NCBI RefSeq assembly: GCF_018320785.1
Contig: NC_054878.1
Span: 45,317,429-45,381,428 of the forward strand
Length of the DNA: 64,000 nucleotides
From: Cheilinus undulatus
Taxonomy: Eukaryota; Chordata; Actinopteri; Labriformes; Labridae
Reading direction: 5' to 3'
The number at the start of each line of letters is the position of its first letter. Position 1 is the first letter of the stretch. This document shows positions 59,897 to 64,000 of the stretch, piece by piece. The translations under genes and the position numbers were made by a program. A model generated the notes under the pieces. That model had not been told where the DNA came from and ran no database searches. It worked only from the letters and a program-made list of their open reading frames with translations.

Positions 59897-62800
59897 TCAG
59901 AGGATTTGAACATCGAGCAGCGTGACGTCTCCTCGGACCTCCAGCTGCACGATCCGGCTCAGGTCCTGGACTCGGTGTTTGTACAGGAGCTGGTGGAGAC
60001 CGTTAACGGCGACTTTGAACTGGTGAGAGTCACACAGGATGATCATCTGCACACAGACAGAATCATCAGGATTATCACACTTGAAAATACAAGAGATTAA
60101 AGTTAAATTATGGCAGGTTTTAAGGTAAAGAGCTGGGGCTTTGTTTTTGTATAGACAAAAGTATTTGGCCACACCTGTTAGTTATTGAATTCAGGTGTTT
60201 CAATCAGACTCGTTAAGAGGTGTATAAAATCATCACCTAGCCATGCAGTCTCCGTGGGTTGTTCTAAGGAACTCAGAGACTTTAAGTGTGGTACTGTGAT
60301 GATGCCACCTTTGCAATAAGACTGTTTGTAATTTCATCTCTGCTGGATATTCCACAGTCAACTATTAGTGATATTATTAGAAAGTGGAAGAGTTTAGGAA
60401 CAACAGCAACTCAGTCTACTGTCTACAGGGTGTTGCCCACATTGATATGAAATAAATCACAACCAGTGATATGTGAAACAGCCAATGTGGCATGGCTATT
60501 GCCAGCATGGAGTCATAAAGGTTTAGTTTATCAAAAATTTAAAGAATATTGTTAAAATGAAAGAAAACGAGCCTGAAATCGAACAAGAGAGATACAAATA
60601 ATGTAATGATACATACATAAGTAAGATGTAAATGTGGTATTTCCTGCTCTTTTAAAAAGAAAGCCAATCCTTGAACTGAATGTTATAGATTGAATATTTG
60701 AGATTATTTAGTTTATTGTTTGTATTTTGTGTTTTTGTTGCCATACCTCAAAGTACTGATTGGCCATGAAGGGGAAGGACTCCAGCTCTCTCTCCTCGAG
60801 GCCCCAGCACTCAGACAGGAAGGAGTTTCTGGCAAAGACGCGTTTCTTCAGACGAGGGTTTAGATGAAGAGCGATGTCGCTGCCGTCTGACACTCGCAGG
60901 TTTACAACAAAACTGAAATAAAAAAGAAAAGAATGAAAATCAGGGCTGCCATCATACATTACACATGCAGAATTAATACCTTTATCAGTCTGATACCACA
61001 CTGTGTTCTAAATTTATTGGTGAAGTTTCTAATTACCAAAAAGTGGGTCAAAAAGAAGGGCTGGGGTTACTACTGTGGTACAAATGTTACAAGCAAGGAC
61101 TGGCCTTAGAGCCTGATGACCTTTGACCTTCAAAATAAAATCAGTTCATCCTTCAGTCTTAGTGGACATCAGTGCAAAGTCTAAAGAAAATCCTTCAGAG
61201 CATTCATGAGAAATCTTGAAAACCTGAAAAAGAGAATCAATGATAAGTCAGAGGGGTGCAGATGCCCCAGGGCAGGGGTGTCCAAACAATAGCCTGGGGG
61301 CCAAATGTGGCCCGCAGTCCATTTTTGATTGGCCCTAAGTAAATTCTTGGTATAAAAGTAAATAAACAAGGCTGTGCTACAATGTCAAATCGGCAAACAA
61401 GCATTTTAACGAAATTTATTTGTGTTTTTTTATAACAACACTGTAAATAGTGAACACATTTGCAACCTAAATAATATCTTTATTTATAACTCCTTTCCCA
61501 CACGTCATTCCCCGCTCTCTCACCCCTGTGTCTGACACAATCCTCTGTTTTATTATGTTAATAAATGCATAAAAGCCCCAAGTCTTAAAATAACTGTCAC
61601 ATCAGATTTGTTATAGGGGCTTTCAGATGTCCAGTAACATTTTAACATAATACGATTTTCTGTAGTTTGTTCACTCGATAATTTGAGGACAAATGAGCCG
61701 ATATAAGAGAGAATGCAGTTGCAGTGTTGATTACCTGTCTGCGTCCTGTGTGGTTTCTCCTTTTATGGTGATGCTGCGTCCAACTTTCAGCCCTTTAACT
61801 AGCTCACCTCTGAAGGGAACGCTCTGAATAAACAAGAATTTTAAGGCGATTTACAATCATAAATCAGATATGCTGGGTGCACATTAGTCTTTATATGTAA
61901 ATAAAGCACCTAAAATCAAGCAAAGTTGATGTAAAATCAGTAAAAATGAACTAAAACTGAAGATGGCAAGAAAGGAAGATGGGTAAAAACATTGATAGTT
62001 TGATTATCTGAAAGCTTAACTGATAGAGAAGGACGTTTCAGTGGAAAATGTTTCTTTATGTGAAAATTTAACAGTGAAACAGGCTTCCTGCAGTGCTACG
62101 TCTTCATAAATACCAAGATTTAAATGTGCTTCTAAGAATCACAAGACACAGATATGTTTGAAACAAGAGGAAACCATAAGAGGCTTAAGAAGATGCCAGC
62201 AAAGGTTCATCCAGCCTCATTCACCAACAAGAAATGTGTCCTTTAAATCAGAGGTTATCAGCTAGCTGGGCATAAAGACCCACAACCATGTCCTCACAAC
62301 AAACCACAACACAAAATCTTCAAAATGTTCAACTACTTAAATGTTTTCAATGAGAAAATGAGACAGGACGAAAGAAAGATGTTTTTAAAAGCACATCATT
62401 ATAATTAGAAGTCATGCATGCGTGTATTTAATTTACTCATTTTCCTCCCAAGACAGCATAAAAATCTGGCCGTTTCCCAAGGTATTTCCTAATTATCTTG
62501 GGAAAACCAGCTTTGTTACCCAGAAAACTAAAATAATTAAGTTGAAATCTAGAGAAAAGGACCTAAAAATGTATACAGATGTTGTGTTTGTCCACTCAGG
62601 GCTTTTGTACATCATAAACATTTTGCTGCATATTTTTTTCATGCACACTTTCCCGACCTGCTGGAGACGAACAACTGCTTTGAACCGTCTTACAAAGTTT
62701 TAGAGAAGATTCAGCCAAGTTTTCTCCACCGTGATTTGTTTTAAATTTCAATCCAGGCATTCCCTCTCTACCCCTCTACCTTTCAGTCTGAATCTGTGTG

Positions 62801-63703
62801 CCTTCTGTGTTTGCACACAGCCCTGCAGTCTTATGCCCTTATATGGGTATAGAAGGGATGTGTCTATACAAAGCAGGTGAAGCGGATGAGCCTACAGCTT
62901 ACAAGAGCATGGTGTTCTTAAATTTAGGAACACAGGAAAGACGTCTGGCTTTCACAACACATCACTGTCAGTACATGCACATAACAAGACAGGGATTCCA
63001 TATTTCTTCCCAAAACAGCTGCTGCATTGTACTTTAGGTTAAGTCACACCTTATAATAAATAACCTGGTTGCAGGTCCACATTTTGTTGTTATTGCACAT
63101 TAAGGACAGGTCATATTTCACTGTGAAAGCCCCTTGGGTATCAAAAGTAGCTACCCAGTACTTTGAGTAAATTTTAAATGACTTGATTTTAAATTTTACT
63201 TGTGTAGATTTATAGAGCAGTACTTTTACTACTACTCACGTAAATTTTAAACAGAGTAACTGTACTCGAGTACAACAGTCTGGCACTTTTCAACCTCTGT
63301 CACTAATCTGCCTGAAACTTTTCTAAGGAACTTCTTAAGATTAAATGTAACAAAAATCTTAGGATACTGATAAATGAAACCCAGTGGAAGGAAAAAATCT
63401 TCTTAATGAAAATAATCAAAATTCTATGAGTCTAAAAAAGGCAATCAAGTCGATCAAACATGTAAAAAGGAAGGGAGTAATCTCAATTATTTGTTTCTAT
63501 AATACTTTACTTTACAGCCCAAGCACTTTAAGATTGAAGTCCATGTTTTAGGGTGTGTTATTAAAGAAAGACAAAATCTTGAGTAGTCTCTGTCAAATCT
63601 ATACTCTGTGATATTTGATCAAATAAACAAAATCAAATACAGAAACTACATCAATAAGTTTGAAACAAAAACTCACCAAGTCACCTGAAGAAGACTTTAT
63701 TGG
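59897..63703 (-). CDS. lgals8: Tandem-repeat galectin, C-terminal carbohydrate domain (galectin-8-like), 5' part beyond window
   Basis: A beta-galactoside-binding lectin, cytosolic and secreted without a signal peptide; galectin-8 senses damaged endosomes. Exons in transcription order: 63703-63677 (27-base linker exon, PIKSSSGDL), 61823-61735, 60912-60747 and 60046-59897. Phases 0, 2, 0 agree. The C-terminal domain is complete: [20 protein letters not shown], then [33 protein letters not shown] and [16 protein letters not shown], ending [10 protein letters not shown]. The sugar-contact residues H and R of HLNPR, N of ARNSF, and W, E, R of WGLEER are all kept. The words [15 protein letters not shown] and VAVNG.H.L.YKHR match human galectin-8 best; galectin-4 or -9 is less likely. 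The presence of a linker exon implies an N-terminal domain right of 64000. Tail to tail with rrm2. Confidence 0.85.
60155..60430 (+). mobile_element. 5' fragment of a Tc1-like transposon
   Basis: ACAAAAGTATTTGGCCACAC, then a GTGTATAAAATCA word and the start of a transposase resembling the copy at 26487-27699 (read in opposite sense), including the TGGATATTCCACAGTCAACT region that encodes the helix-turn-helix. Ends abruptly at about 60430. In a galectin intron. Confidence 0.65.
60431..60746 (-). other. Galectin last intron, remainder
   Basis: No recognised feature. The acceptor of the last exon is ctgtgtgcag at 60047-60056 on the minus strand. Confidence 0.5.
60913..61734 (-). other. Galectin intron with a hAT-type end at 61273-61345
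   Basis: CAGGGGTGTCCAAAC at 61273 followed by CCAAATGTGGCCCGCAG is the usual left tip of a hAT short element; the right tip is not found. The rest is unrecognised. Confidence 0.5.
61824..63676 (-). other. Galectin intron, 1.85 kb, few features
   Basis: No exon seen. Near 63140-63290 there are GTACTTTGAGTAA and ACTCGAGTACAACAG words common in a dispersed fish repeat, without clear ends. Confidence 0.4.
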
Positions 63704-63837
63704 CTGAAGGAGGAAAACAAAAAACATATTAAGATAAACATACAAAATAGTCTCAGAAAGATTGCCAGATTAAGCAAAAACTTTTAAAAATGCTCAACTT
63801 CCCCAAAACAATTAATGAAACACTTTCACCATCTGTT

Positions 63838-64000
63838 TTAGTTTTTTTGGACCCGAGTGCTGCATTTGATACAGCGGTCCACAGAATTCTTTTAAATAGA
63901 CTGTAATTTTATCGGCATCTCTGGCACTGTTTTTAACTGGTTTAAATGTTATCTCACTGACAGAAATTTTGAAGTGAACCTACGGGATCGCTCATCAAAG
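63838..64000 (+). mobile_element. LINE reverse-transcriptase fragment, runs off window
   Basis: On the plus strand it reads LDPSAAFDTAVHRILLNRL (consensus LDLSAAFDTVDHNILL of L2/CR1-type reverse transcriptases), then in another frame a TGTTTTTAACTGGTTTAAATG region (NWFKSYL-like). At least one frameshift. Lies in an intron of the galectin. Confidence 0.7.

Overview
The window is vertebrate nuclear DNA, almost certainly from a teleost fish, probably a percomorph. The genes have GT-AG introns and encode proteins very close to human ones. The introns and spacers are full of fish-type repeats: Tc1/mariner copies, hAT-like and TTAA-type short elements, a tRNA-derived SINE, LINE fragments and long minisatellites. 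No bacterial, viral or CRISPR features were seen.

Five host genes can be built exon by exon. (1) 1-6470 (+): the 3' part of arid1b, a BAF (SWI/SNF) chromatin-remodelling subunit, ending with the complete BAF250_C exon. (2) 10056-17915 (-): tmem242, a small mitochondrial inner-membrane assembly factor, complete in four exons. (3) 20584-48890 (+): zdhhc14, a Golgi/ER palmitoyltransferase, nine coding exons, about 511 residues. (4) 53590-58379 (+): rrm2, the small subunit of ribonucleotide reductase, ten exons, 385 residues, with all iron ligands and the radical tyrosine. (5) 59897-63703 (-): the C-terminal half of a tandem-repeat galectin, best matching galectin-8; its N-terminal half lies beyond the right edge.

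The order arid1b - tmem242 - zdhhc14 is the same as human 6q25.3 and supports the 1B/14 assignments over the paralogues ARID1A/ZDHHC18. In human, rrm2 and galectin-8 lie on other chromosomes, so a synteny breakpoint falls at about 49-53 kb. The genes do not form a pathway; they are independent housekeeping or regulatory genes. tmem242 and zdhhc14 are head to head, and rrm2 and the galectin are tail to tail.

The most interesting observations are: an intron of zdhhc14 (43040-44883) with textbook U12-type AT-AC splice signals and branch site; minisatellite families that appear twice in the window in opposite orientation; a 20-bp minisatellite that keeps exact phase for about 87 units and contains an exact 140-bp higher-order duplication; several clean cases of one transposon inside another; and four SINE copies, each with a readable target-site duplication. 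I found no convincing undescribed multi-gene system.
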